This document shows, one piece after another, positions 36,185 through 45,823 of a stretch of 64,000 bases of DNA. A program made the position numbers and the translations under genes. The stretch is from Candidatus Zhuqueibacterota bacterium. GTDB lineage: Bacteria; Zhuqueibacterota; Zhuqueibacteria; Thermofontimicrobiales; Sulfurfontimicrobiaceae. The notes under the pieces were generated by a model, which saw only the letters and a program-made list of their open reading frames with translations, had not been told where the DNA came from and made no database searches. Every line of letters starts with the position of its first letter. Position 1 is the first letter of the stretch. The stretch covers positions 1 to 64,000 of the forward strand of contig JAFGMA010000203.1 of NCBI GenBank assembly GCA_016927835.1. Reading direction: 5' to 3'.

Positions 36185-37093
36185 GCGATTAATATTGATT
36201 GGTCGCGTTTCGGCTTCACTCTCGTCTACGCCGAACAAATCCGTAAGAAGCCGATATTCAATTGCAAGCTGACTGGTAGATTCTTCAGCCACTGTGTCGT
36301 GAAAGTTGTGTTGTACGGCTGGTGCATCGAGTTGTGTAACTTTCATTAACGCAATTGTAATATTATCTTTCCCCCCGGCTTTATTGGCTTTAAAAATGAG
36401 GGCTTTAATCGCATCTTCCACATCGTCCTCATACGCCAGGACGGTATTCATAATGGTCTCATCACTGATCAGGTCATGCAATCCATCAGAGCAAAGCAAA
36501 AAATAGTCATCTTCTTTCACAGGATCAAGGCGAATATCAATTTTAACTGTATTTTCGATTCCCAGGGCACGGATGATGACGTTCCGGTGCGGGAAATTTT
36601 TAATGTTTTCTTTATTGAGTTTACCAGCGTGGATTAGCTCATTCAGCCAGGAATGGTCTTCTGTCATTTGGATAATTTTTTTATCTCTGATTCGATAGGC
36701 ACGGCTATCGCCGACGTGCGCAATGCATGAGATTCCTTCGCTCAATGAGATCCCGACGATAGTTGTTCCCATTCCCTGCAATTCGGATCGATTTTGCGAA
36801 ATATTGTAGATTCTCAGGTTAGCCAACCGAATTGCGTGAATCATCCGTCGAGCGAAAATAGGGAGTGTTGGCTGGAATTCCGCATCTAGCGCTTTCAATT
36901 TGTCATCGTTCAGGTGAGTGTGTGTTTTCGTGAGTGTATCGATAGCAAAATGGCTGGCTTGTGCGCCAGCAACATGCCCGCCCATGCCATCACATAAATA
37001 TGCTGAACTTAAATTTTCAAGAATACAATAGCTGTCTTCATTCGATTTTCTTACTCTTCCTACATCGGTTGATGCTGTAACTAAGAGCCGCAT
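36182..37093 (-). CDS. PP2C-type Ser/Thr protein phosphatase
   Basis: The product (303 aa) is a metal-dependent PP2C/Stp1-like phosphatase. Metal-binding motifs are present: VRKSNEDSYC (Asp20), LCDGMGGHVAG (35-43), HVGDSRAYRI, LLCSDGLHDLI and the late GGKDNITIAL. AAGGAG lies 7 nt before the ATG. It is the most upstream gene of the minus-strand block that also encodes two active Hanks kinases, a pseudokinase and an FHA protein, and it probably reverses their phosphorylations. A C-terminal extension of about 50 residues follows the catalytic domain; its role is unknown. The stop codon lies at the edge of repeat copy C. Confidence 0.93.
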   Translation of the reverse strand: MRLLVTASTDVGRVRKSNEDSYCILENLSSAYLCDGMGGHVAGAQASHFAIDTLTKTHTHLNDDKLKALDAEFQPTLPIFARRMIHAIRLANLRIYNISQNRSELQGMGTTIVGISLSEGISCIAHVGDSRAYRIRDKKIIQMTEDHSWLNELIHAGKLNKENIKNFPHRNVIIRALGIENTVKIDIRLDPVKEDDYFLLCSDGLHDLISDETIMNTVLAYEDDVEDAIKALIFKANKAGGKDNITIALMKVTQLDAPAVQHNFHDTVAEESTSQLAIEYRLLTDLFGVDESEAETRPININR

Positions 37094-38325
37094 TCATTTT
37101 CTCCTTCGTGAAAGCCCAAAGATGCAAAGTATTTGTGTGAGAACGGATGAATAAAAGAGCTCAGAAAGGACACTCTAGCAGGCAGCCCATCGATTTGGGA
37201 TGCGATCCTGGGAATTTTTAGAAACCAGGATTCTGTTTGTGCGATTCATGCCACCTGATTTCGAGAAATACAATGAAATATCTCGCCAAGCTATTGTCGT
37301 TCATCCCTTGAATAGCCATTCAAATATGAAGCTAATCGCAATAAAACTAAATAAATCCTTCAATACAATATAACCAAAAATATGGCAAAGTCAAGCCTAA
37401 ATTTTGACATTCAATAAAATATCAAAGCAATTCTTTCAGCGGTTTGATAACTATCACATATTTATAAAAAGATTTCCAATGAAAAAGTTCCGTATATACT
37501 TAAACTAAATCTTTATTTTTAGTAATTTTCTCGTATCATATTACAAACTTTTCAAATGCCTGCGATTTACAATTAATCGAGTAGAACGGTTTTTGATCGT
37601 GCAAATGAACCAACCGCAAGTATCGCATTATCCTGATGCTACAGCTAATTTCACTGGTTTAATTTTTGCAGCTTGAGCGCGTTGCAATTCATTATCAAGG
37701 ACATTTCCATATCACCCAATCGGTTTAGCACTCTGTTTAAATGGTTTATTCAATTGCATAATACGCTTTATCGGGAAATAGCCATCTCTATCATCAATGA
37801 GGTGGTCGAAAATCGATCGGATTTCCGCTGATTTGTGAAAACTGATTGAAATTTAAGAGCAATTGCGATAGTATCTAAAAATTTTTTAACCGATCTCCAA
37901 TTTAGTCTTTTTTGTTACCGAATAAAAATAGTTAACGAGTCTGCTTTTGTTAAGTTGTTAAACATTAAGTGATTGACATACCAAAATCTATCAAGGTTTA
38001 TCAATAGCTTAAATTTAATTCGCGTTAAATTTAACCGGTAATCGCAGTGCAATTTTGCTTAAAGGATGATTTGCCTTAAACGAAACGAAAATATCGAATC
38101 ATTTTTCAATCTTTGGAGCAAATATTGCATATTAAGCACATATTCGACTGGATGACAGGCACAAACAATAACAGCAGCGCGGCTATTTATCAACCTGGTT
38201 TTTTAATTTGTCGTATTTTTGCAGCTCTGGTATGAATCGCTTATGGGTGAATTCGAAAGGCATCCGCAGCGAAACCGGACTTTAGCAGCCTTTACCGGGG
38301 CTTAACTCGCGAAACGAAAAATCGC

Positions 38326-38354
38326 TTGACTATTACTGATTAAAATTGTATTTT
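38326..38354 (+). promoter_or_regulatory. candidate sigma-70 promoter of gcvPB
   Basis: TTGACT (38326-38331), a 17-bp spacer and TATTTT (38349-38354). The start codon is 191 bp downstream, leaving a long leader. Confidence 0.5.
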
Positions 38355-38451
38355 TTGCTGAATTACCAGAATCGGATTACTTCTTTATTTTCAGAGAGTA
38401 ATTCCATTTAAATTCAAAATCATAAATAAAAATACAGATTACAGTAAATCG

Positions 38452-38514
38452 TTAAGCGAAGCTGCTGGGGTCGGAAACACTCACAATGATATTCTTCACC
38501 GGTATTTCGCTTAA
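38452..38514 (+). promoter_or_regulatory. long-range leader stem before gcvPB
   Basis: TTAAGCGAA (38452-38460) is perfectly complementary to TTCGCTTAA (38506-38514), closing a 45-nt loop 30 bp before the start codon. No glycine-riboswitch consensus was recognised. Confidence 0.35.
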
Positions 38515-38544
38515 GGCAAATCATCAATTAATCAAGGATCCAAT

Positions 38545-39990
38545 ATGCCGGAAAAATTGTCATTCGAGCTAAGCCGCGAAGGTAGGATCGGCTATTCGCT
38601 GCCAGAAAGCAATCTGCAAGAGCCTGACATTGAAAAATTAGTTCCCGGTCGTTTTATCCGAAAGACACGGGCTCGTTTACCTGAGTTGAGTGAGATTGAG
38701 ACCATCAGACATTTCATCGCTCTATCGGTGATGAATCACCATGTGGATAAAGCTTTTTATCCGCTGGGATCTTGTACAATGAAGTATAATCCCAAAATTA
38801 ACGAGGATATTTCCCGTCTGCCCGGATTCGCCAATGTTCACCCGAAATGTGAGGACAACCTCGCGCAGGGTGCGTTGAAATTGATGCACGAATTGAGCAA
38901 TTATTTGTCGGAAATATCCGGCATGGCGGCGACAACGCTGCAGCCGGCTGCAGGTGCGCATGGTGAATTGACAGGCTTGATGATGATTCGTGCCTACCAC
39001 GAAAACCAGGGAAATACGAGGAAAACAATTCTCATCCCGGATTCAGCACACGGCACGAATCCGGCGAGTGTTACGATTTCCGGGTACGAGGCGATTGAGA
39101 TCAAATCGAATGCTGATGGATTGGTTGATCTTGATGATTTGAAAGCGCATTTGAATGAGGATACCGCAGCGCTTATGCTTACAAATCCCAATACGTTGGG
39201 ATTTTTTGAGATCCAGTCTAAAGCAATTTCTGAACTTATCCATAAAACAGGCGCATTGCTTTATATGGATGGCGCCAATTTGAATGCCTTGCTGGGAATT
39301 GTGCGACCGGGAGATTTGGGATTCGATGTGCTGCACTTTAATTTGCACAAAACGTTTTCAACGCCACATGGCGGTGGCGGACCAGGCAGCGGTCCCGTGG
39401 GCGTAAGTTCAAAATTAATTGATTTTTTACCAAATCCTGAAATTACGTTGCACGATGGATTATTTAAGCTTTCGAATACTCATCCGAAATCAGTAGGGAA
39501 GGTTGCCACGTTTTACGGCAACTTTGCAGTCTTCGTAAAGGCTTACAGCTATATTCGGATGTTGGGTTCTGAAGGTTTGAGCCAGGTGAGTCAGAATGCG
39601 ATTATCAACGCGAACTATCTTTTAAGTCAATTAAAAGAATCCTTCGACTTCCCATATTCAACACCAGCGATGCACGAATTTGTATTGTCTGGCACACGGC
39701 AACGCGAGAAGGGCGTTAAAACGATGGATATTGCCAAGCGCCTGCTTGATTTTGGTTTTCATGCACCGACAACCTATTTCCCGCTCATAGTGCGTGAGGC
39801 AATAATGGTGGAACCGACTGAGACCGAAGCAAAACAAACACTCGATAGTTTCATTGAGGCGCTGAAACGTATTGCCCGCGAAGTCGATGAGGAACCCGAC
39901 ATTGTGAGAAGCGCACCGACTGCCACACCAGTTTCAAGACTTGATGATGTAAAAGCTGCTAAACTATCAGATTATCGGTTCAGCTTTTAA
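38545..39990 (+). CDS. gcvPB: glycine dehydrogenase (decarboxylating) subunit 2
   Basis: The 481-aa product is the C-terminal-half subunit of the split P-protein of the glycine cleavage system, which decarboxylates glycine with pyridoxal phosphate and passes the aminomethyl group to lipoyl H-protein. Family motifs are [39 protein letters not shown] and [20 protein letters not shown]; Lys269 in the last holds the cofactor. The length fits GcvPB of split-type bacteria. AAGGA lies before the ATG. The partner gcvPA, gcvH and gcvT genes are not in the window. Confidence 0.96.
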   Translation: MPEKLSFELSREGRIGYSLPESNLQEPDIEKLVPGRFIRKTRARLPELSEIETIRHFIALSVMNHHVDKAFYPLGSCTMKYNPKINEDISRLPGFANVHPKCEDNLAQGALKLMHELSNYLSEISGMAATTLQPAAGAHGELTGLMMIRAYHENQGNTRKTILIPDSAHGTNPASVTISGYEAIEIKSNADGLVDLDDLKAHLNEDTAALMLTNPNTLGFFEIQSKAISELIHKTGALLYMDGANLNALLGIVRPGDLGFDVLHFNLHKTFSTPHGGGGPGSGPVGVSSKLIDFLPNPEITLHDGLFKLSNTHPKSVGKVATFYGNFAVFVKAYSYIRMLGSEGLSQVSQNAIINANYLLSQLKESFDFPYSTPAMHEFVLSGTRQREKGVKTMDIAKRLLDFGFHAPTTYFPLIVREAIMVEPTETEAKQTLDSFIEALKRIAREVDEEPDIVRSAPTATPVSRLDDVKAAKLSDYRFSF

Positions 39991-40198
39991 AGATGCCAAT
40001 CATGCGTGTATATCGGATATTCATAAATTTTCAAGATTTCAAATCTGAAGCTTTTGGATTTTAAAAATTCCAGTACGGGAGTAGCGAGTTATTTATTTTA
40101 TAATTTCACAATTCTGCTCCATGAAAAAACGAAGGTGTTATGCAAATTTTTTGGGAATACCAGATTGAAAAAAAGGAATTTATAAGAAACTATAAGCA

Positions 40199-41146
40199 AT
40201 GGAAAATGTAAGCGTCAGAAACTCAAAGATTTTAGTCGTCGATGATGTCCCAATTAATATTAAATTACAAAAAACTTATTTAAGTGCAGTAGGGTATGAA
40301 GTTATCGATGCAAAAGATGGCCTCGAAGCGCTATTGAAAGCACGTAAGGAGAAACCCGATCTTATTCTACTGGATGTAATGATGCCGAAAATGAATGGAT
40401 TTCAGGTATGCCAGAAATTAAAAAATGGTGACAATCAATTCATACCCATCATCATGGTAACGGCTTTAAATGAGATTGAGGACAAAATTAAAGGCATCGA
40501 AGCCGGCGCAGATGATTTTATATGCAAGCCTTTTAACAAGCTGGAATTACTAGCTCGCGTGAAATCGCTTCTCAGAATAAAGCATTTGCATGATAAACTC
40601 GAAGAAAAAGTCAAAGAGCTAGAAGAAGCTCACAAACAGCTCAGGAAACTCGCTATAACTGATGGATTGACCGGGCTTTATAATTTCCGCTATTTCAAAG
40701 ACCAACTCAGCCAGGAATTGAATCGAGGGCGCCGGCACAAATTGCGGGTATCGGTCGTGATTATTGATATCGACTATTTCAAACATTACAACGATACTCA
40801 CGGACATCCCGCCGGAAATATCGTACTCAAGACAATCGCTAATTTGCTGCGCGGTAATATTCGAAATATCGATATCGCCGCACGGTATGGCGGTGAAGAG
40901 TTTTCACTGATTTTGGTTGAAAGCGATAAAAAGGCTGCCGGAATTGTGGCGCATAAAATAAAGAAGCTGGTTGAAGATTATCCGTTTTCTTACCAGGAAA
41001 CACAGCCCAACGGAAAATTAACAATCAGCATGGGCGTTGCCACCTTCCCTGACGATGGATTCGACCCGGATGAACTCGTCAACGTTGCGGATAAGCGGCT
41101 CTATAAAGCCAAGGAAAATGGCAGAAATCTGGTGATTATGGAATAG
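40199..41146 (+). CDS. response regulator with GGDEF domain (diguanylate cyclase)
   Basis: The 315-aa product is PleD-like. A receiver domain (1-120) has phospho-acceptor Asp59 in LILLDVMMPK and Lys110 in ICKPF. A coiled linker (about 128-150) leads to a GGDEF domain (151-315). The active-site loop is RYGGEEFSLIL (231-235 GGEEF), so it should make cyclic di-GMP, and an RxxD inhibitory site (RNID, 222-225) lies five residues before it. It opens the plus-strand regulatory block. The histidine kinase gene follows 100-140 bp downstream and is a plausible phosphodonor. Confidence 0.92.
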   Translation: MENVSVRNSKILVVDDVPINIKLQKTYLSAVGYEVIDAKDGLEALLKARKEKPDLILLDVMMPKMNGFQVCQKLKNGDNQFIPIIMVTALNEIEDKIKGIEAGADDFICKPFNKLELLARVKSLLRIKHLHDKLEEKVKELEEAHKQLRKLAITDGLTGLYNFRYFKDQLSQELNRGRRHKLRVSVVIIDIDYFKHYNDTHGHPAGNIVLKTIANLLRGNIRNIDIAARYGGEEFSLILVESDKKAAGIVAHKIKKLVEDYPFSYQETQPNGKLTISMGVATFPDDGFDPDELVNVADKRLYKAKENGRNLVIME

Positions 41147-41287
41147 AAGAATCCGGTCAAAAAGGAAAGTCTTTCGCAAGGATGATCCCTTCAGGCTTGC
41201 GCAGAGCCGGGGCAAAAAGCTATCTTATGAAAATAAAATACGCATGATGTGTACCAAAATATCAAATTGACCAAACACCGATATCTT

Positions 41288-42775
41288 ATGAATTGGGATT
41301 TTTTAAAAGGTAAAACCATTTTTCAAAAGCTTTTTCTTGTATTGATCACAGTAGCGGTGGTTCCGCTGATAATAATGGAGATTCAATTACACATATTCGA
41401 ATTGATTTCGAAAGAGATTGTGAAATGGGCTTTTCATTCCATTTTTGGGCTCGCGGTTTTGCTTGCTGCGGGAGGGGCATTTTATTTATCCAGAAAAATT
41501 AGTCGTCCAATATCAGATTTCGCGAAAAGCGCGACATCAATAGCCAGGGGGAATTTTACGCATAGGGTTAATGTAAATTCTAATGATGAGATAGGCAAAT
41601 TGGCAAAAATATTCAATTACATGACAACTGAACTACAAAGATTGCATGAAATGAACTTAAACAAGATTATTTCTGAAAAGAACAAAACAGAGACCATCAT
41701 CAAAAATATTGCGGATGGTGTAATTGTGACAGATCCTGATAATCGCATACTGGTTCTAAATTCTGTGGCTGAAAATTGGTTCGGTTTAAAGGAACGAGAA
41801 GTAATGCAGCACCCGCTTGAAAATTTCATTCATGATGAAGAACTCGTTTCGCTCATCAAAAACATCCGAAATTCTTGTAGCAATCATTCATCTGCCCTGG
41901 AAATTCAACTTAAACCAACGAAAACCAGACGTGATATTATTTTGCAGGCGAAAGCAGCGCGCGTTGTTCGAAACAAAGATGACCTGATCGGAATTGTTAC
42001 CATTTTGAGAGATATTACCCGCGAGAAAGAAATTGATCGCATGAAAACCGAACTGGTTTCAATGGTTGCACATGAACTAAGATCGCCTTTGACATCAATA
42101 TCCGGCTTCAGCGAGCTGCTGCTTGATCAAAATCTCTCAGAGGAGCAGTCCAAAGAATACGCCGAAATTATTTTGAAAGAATCGAATCGTCTCGGCGATT
42201 TGATAAATAAATTTTTGGATATTTCAAAAATTGAAGCCGGCAAAAGCCAAATAAATCGCGAACCAACGTCAATTAAAGAAATTATCGACAAAGTGGTCGA
42301 TCTGAATATTCACCAGGCAGGTCGAAAGAAGCTTTCAATCGATATCAATATTTCACCCGAGATACCGCTGGTACTGGTTGACAAAGAAATGATCAGCGAA
42401 GTCGTATTGAATCTTTTCTCGAATGCGATTAAATACAGTCCGGAAAAAGCCAATGTAAATATAGTGGTCACTCATGCGGATGGCTTTCTGCAAATCGCTG
42501 TACGCGATACCGGATACGGCATTTCGAAAGAATCCCTTCCAAAAATATTCAACAAATTCTATCGTGTTGATGATGATGAAAACGTTCGCGACACAACCGG
42601 TTCGGGTCTGGGTCTGGCGCTTGTGAAAGAAATCGTAGAATTGCATGGCGGAAGCGTCCATGTTAAAAGCAAACTTGGCGAAGGCTCAACGTTTACCGTA
42701 AAGCTTCCGACAGGCACAGAATCCGAAGAAAGCTATTTTGCTCCCGAATTTTTGCGGGAATCGCTTTTCGCCTGA
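41288..42775 (+). CDS. membrane sensor histidine kinase (HAMP-PAS-HisKA-HATPase)
   Basis: The product (495 aa from the ATG at 41288) has two membrane helices (KLFLVLITVAVVPLIIME and FHSIFGLAVLLAAGGAFYL) with almost no periplasmic loop, a HAMP domain, a PAS domain (IADGVIVTDPDNRILVLNSV), a HisKA dimerisation domain with the phospho-acceptor His in MVAHELRSPLTSI (about residue 262), and an ATPase domain (NLFSNAIKYSPEKA, DTGYGIS, GSGLGLALVKEI). Its sensing is probably intramembrane or cytoplasmic. A GTG at 41249 could add 13 residues; neither start has a good ribosome site. Confidence 0.9.
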   Translation: MNWDFLKGKTIFQKLFLVLITVAVVPLIIMEIQLHIFELISKEIVKWAFHSIFGLAVLLAAGGAFYLSRKISRPISDFAKSATSIARGNFTHRVNVNSNDEIGKLAKIFNYMTTELQRLHEMNLNKIISEKNKTETIIKNIADGVIVTDPDNRILVLNSVAENWFGLKEREVMQHPLENFIHDEELVSLIKNIRNSCSNHSSALEIQLKPTKTRRDIILQAKAARVVRNKDDLIGIVTILRDITREKEIDRMKTELVSMVAHELRSPLTSISGFSELLLDQNLSEEQSKEYAEIILKESNRLGDLINKFLDISKIEAGKSQINREPTSIKEIIDKVVDLNIHQAGRKKLSIDINISPEIPLVLVDKEMISEVVLNLFSNAIKYSPEKANVNIVVTHADGFLQIAVRDTGYGISKESLPKIFNKFYRVDDDENVRDTTGSGLGLALVKEIVELHGGSVHVKSKLGEGSTFTVKLPTGTESEESYFAPEFLRESLFA

Positions 42776-42825
42776 GCCAGACTCAGCCGTCTGCAAATCC
42801 GGTTTCGACAAAACATTACGAATAG

Positions 42826-42847
42826 CAGGATTTTTCCAAAAATCCTG
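42826..42847. terminator. inverted repeat, possible bidirectional terminator
   Basis: CAGGATTTTT-cc-AAAAATCCTG is a perfect 10-bp inverted repeat 50 bp after the histidine kinase stop. It has A/T-rich arms but no long T tract after it. Confidence 0.45.
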
Positions 42848-42981
42848 AACAAGATGAGTTGATGCATCGCCGACAGTTTTCGATACAAAACTTATGGTGT
42901 CCTGTAAAATGACAGGTTGGTAGTATTGCAGTTTCACTATTTTAGGCGCTGGTTTCAAAAGAAACAACTTTAATTGATTTT

Positions 42982-43091
42982 CAGGGGGTGGGATAAAATT
43001 TCGTCTACCAGTTTATGTGTCAATCAACCTATCTGGCAATAAACTTTTACTTCAAACGGTTTAAAGCACAATTTATTTATCCCGCCTTCAT
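42982..43091. repeat. inverted-terminal repeat element, copy D (divergent core)
   Basis: The ends CAGGGGGTGGGATAAAATTT and TTTATTTATCCCGCCTTCAT match the family termini. The interior is unrelated in sequence to copies A-C, so only the termini are conserved. Confidence 0.6.
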
Positions 43092-43797
43092 GATCGAAGC
43101 AGCTTATTCCAACTCTCATCTTTTTGGATTGAATACGGTTTAGCGATAAACGTCTGTGACATATTAATTTTCATCCCGGGCTTTCACGGAGCAGAAAGCA
43201 GTAAAAAATATTTCTATTGCAGCACTACCTTTGGCAGCAAAAGAGGAGCTACGCAACTCAGGAAAACACAACTTTGAAATTCTCGATATGAAGCATGCCA
43301 GAATTGGTTCTATTTGACCGGAAGAATGATTAGCATGTAATAAAGGAAAGCTTTCTGGTTAAATACGATACCTCAATAGATCAAAAAATGATATTTTCCG
43401 TCTATCATTATTATCTATGATTTATTTGCCACTTCCTGTTTTATAAAAGCTGCTTGTCAATTTGACGTGCGTCAACAATGATGAAAAATCTTCATGCTAT
43501 ATTGCGTTAAATGATAAATATTCCAGCTTTCGCAAAAGCCGTAACGTATGAATGATTTAATCTTCAACGCAGGTGGTTTCAATTTGAAGCCGCTGACAAG
43601 CTGTCAAAAATCGATTAGCATTTCAATGGATATTGATGAATGCGAATTTGATATTTAAATGCATTTCGACGACGATCTGGCAATGAATCAAATCAGTATG
43701 TGCAGCATATTTGTAAAGGGTATATCCCCGAAGGCGCAATGTGATTGACGAATCATTTTCATGCTTTTTGAATTAAAAAGAATATGTGGATTAAGAC

Positions 43798-45816
43798 ATG
43801 GGTAGCAAATTGGAAATCTCAATTAAAAACAACAAGTTACCAGATATTGAAAAGCCGATGCAACATCGTTTTAAGGCACAAGATGGCGCGGATTCATTTT
43901 CAGCTTTGGAGCATGGCATGGGCTCGCCACACAAGACCGTATTGCTCATTGATGATGACAGCGATATGAGGGAAATCGGGCGAAAAATCATCACCGGTGC
44001 CGGCTATCAATATATTGAAGCCAGCAGCGGGAGCGAGGGTCTCGAAAAAATACTGAAGTTTCGTCCCGACTTGATCTTGCTGGATTATATGATGCCGCAA
44101 ATGAGCGGTGACGAGGTATTCCAGCAGTTGATAAGCTCAGCCCGATACCGGACAAGATCGGATATTCCGGTCATCATGCTCACTGCAAAATCGGAATATG
44201 ATGTAGACCGCAATCGTTTATTCGAAATGGGGCTTAGCGCATTCCTTGTCAAGCCATTCGGTCATCGCGAATTGATCAATGTGATTGATAATGTTTTCAT
44301 CCTGCACCAGGTGCGGCAGAAAAACCGGGAACTGGAACAGCGGATTCGCCGAACCGAGTACAAATACCAGGACCTGATCGAAAATGCAAATGATCTGATT
44401 TTTACGCTTAGCCTTAAAGGCGATTTCATTTTCATCAATCGTCGCCTGGCTACGTTGACCGGGTACGCTCGCGAGAACTGGATTGGGCGCAGTTTTTTCG
44501 ATCTGGTTGCAGCGTATGACCGCAAGGAAGCTGAAAAGAACTTTCAGGAGACTTTGCGAGGTTCGGCGCGCATTTTTGAAATGCGAATTATCTGCGCAGA
44601 TAAGAAAACGCTCTATTTGAATACCAACATCAACCCCATTTTTGAAAAAGGTGAAGTCATTGGTTCCGTCGGCATTGCTCGAGATATTACCCAACGCGTG
44701 AAACTCGAACAAGAGATTGTGGAACTTAAAAATTTCATCGAAAGTATTATTCAAAGCATCGGTTCGGGTCTGATCACGCTGGATTTGGAAAAACGCATCA
44801 CCTATTTCAATTCCGGCGCGGAAGACATCACCGGCTATAAAGCAAAATCTGTTATTGGAAAATACCTGGATGAAGTTTTTCCCCGCGAAGAGATAAAACA
44901 GCTTTTACCCGATTTTTCATCCAACAATTCTCCGCTCAACCGCGAAATGGAAATAACCATCAAATCGGGAAATAAGATTTATATTGGTTTCAATGTGACG
45001 CCACGGATGGACAATCGCGAAACGAAAGTCGGAACTATCATAACGTTCCGGGATATCTCGGAAATCAAGCAGATGCAGGCAGAGGTTATCCGGATGGACC
45101 GACTGGCTTCGCTGGGAGTACTCGCCTCGGGTATCGCCCATGAAATCAGAAATCCGCTTGCCGGCATCAAAACAATGGCTCAGACTTTGGAGGAGGAAAT
45201 TGAGCAAAACGATTCCAGGCGCGAATATACTTCGCGCATTATCAGACAGGTGAATCGGCTTGATGAACTACTGCGTACCTTCTTCTCCTATGCGCGTCCC
45301 AGACAGCCCATTCGCAAGTTTTATCGCCTTCAGGAAATCGTTCATGAAGTTTATATGCTATTGGAAAGCCGTTTTTCCAGCCATAATATAGAATTCATCA
45401 GCGAATATGACAAAAATTTGCCGCTGGTTTACGTGGATTTCCAGCAAATTCAACAGGTTTTTTTCAATCTGATTCTGAATGCGATTGATGCCATGCAGGA
45501 TGGTGGACACCTTCAGATCATTGCCAAGCCGGTAGAAACCATTATATATGCCGTGGATCGCCGAAAAAAGCCTTACCTGGGAAAACGCAATAGCTCAATT
45601 TTTGTGGAAGTGAAGGTTGATGACACCGGCAGCGGAATTACATCTGAAGACCTCGAGGCGATTTTCGATCCGTTTTTCACGACAAAGCCACAGGGAACAG
45701 GGTTGGGGCTATCAATTGTGCATCGGATCGTCGAAGAGCACGAAGGGGAAATCAGAGTAAAAAGCGAAATTAATAAGGGTACTTCTTTTACGCTTCTCTT
45801 ACCGACCAAGGAGTAA
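43798..45816 (+). CDS. hybrid histidine kinase: receiver-PAS-PAS-HisKA-HATPase
   Basis: This 672-aa soluble protein begins with a receiver domain (46-165; Asp96 in LILLDYMMPQ, Lys in VKPFG). Two PAS domains (about 190-300 and 310-425), a HisKA domain with His448 (GIAHEIRNPLAGI) and an NtrB-like ATPase domain (LILNAIDAMQDGG, DTGSGIT, GTGLGLSIVHRI) follow. The N-terminal receiver suggests it is itself controlled by another kinase. Its gene is 7 bp before the NtrC-type activator, so it is the likely cognate kinase. No membrane helix is seen. Confidence 0.92.
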   Translation: MGSKLEISIKNNKLPDIEKPMQHRFKAQDGADSFSALEHGMGSPHKTVLLIDDDSDMREIGRKIITGAGYQYIEASSGSEGLEKILKFRPDLILLDYMMPQMSGDEVFQQLISSARYRTRSDIPVIMLTAKSEYDVDRNRLFEMGLSAFLVKPFGHRELINVIDNVFILHQVRQKNRELEQRIRRTEYKYQDLIENANDLIFTLSLKGDFIFINRRLATLTGYARENWIGRSFFDLVAAYDRKEAEKNFQETLRGSARIFEMRIICADKKTLYLNTNINPIFEKGEVIGSVGIARDITQRVKLEQEIVELKNFIESIIQSIGSGLITLDLEKRITYFNSGAEDITGYKAKSVIGKYLDEVFPREEIKQLLPDFSSNNSPLNREMEITIKSGNKIYIGFNVTPRMDNRETKVGTIITFRDISEIKQMQAEVIRMDRLASLGVLASGIAHEIRNPLAGIKTMAQTLEEEIEQNDSRREYTSRIIRQVNRLDELLRTFFSYARPRQPIRKFYRLQEIVHEVYMLLESRFSSHNIEFISEYDKNLPLVYVDFQQIQQVFFNLILNAIDAMQDGGHLQIIAKPVETIIYAVDRRKKPYLGKRNSSIFVEVKVDDTGSGITSEDLEAIFDPFFTTKPQGTGLGLSIVHRIVEEHEGEIRVKSEINKGTSFTLLLPTKE

Positions 45817-45823
45817 TTTATTC

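Larger units (their letters stand above)
37094..38544. other. 1.45-kb gene-free AT-rich region between divergent genes
   Basis: No open frame with coding character was found. It separates the minus-strand PP2C gene from the plus-strand gcvPB gene. It contains the candidate gcvPB promoter (38326-38354) and a leader stem (38452-38514). A chance-like TGG-N10-GC match lies at 37655-37669, far from any gene. No tRNA or known riboswitch pattern was recognised. The length is unusual for this otherwise dense window. Confidence 0.6.
42776..43797. other. intergenic region with hairpin and repeat
   Basis: There is no gene. It contains a perfect inverted repeat likely to act as a terminator (42826-42847), repeat copy D (42982-43091) and a cluster of TTGAC/GTCAA half-sites including the palindrome TTGACGTGCGTCAA (43462-43475). 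The rest is AT-rich. Confidence 0.6.

Noticed and set aside
37655-37670. TGGTTT-N5-TTGCA sigma-54-like match
   Set aside because: The spacing fits, but the -24 box is poor and no gene lies within 870 bp. Probably chance in AT-rich DNA.
38452-38544. Glycine riboswitch before gcvPB
   Set aside because: The leader has a long stem, but none of the conserved glycine-aptamer segments were recognised.
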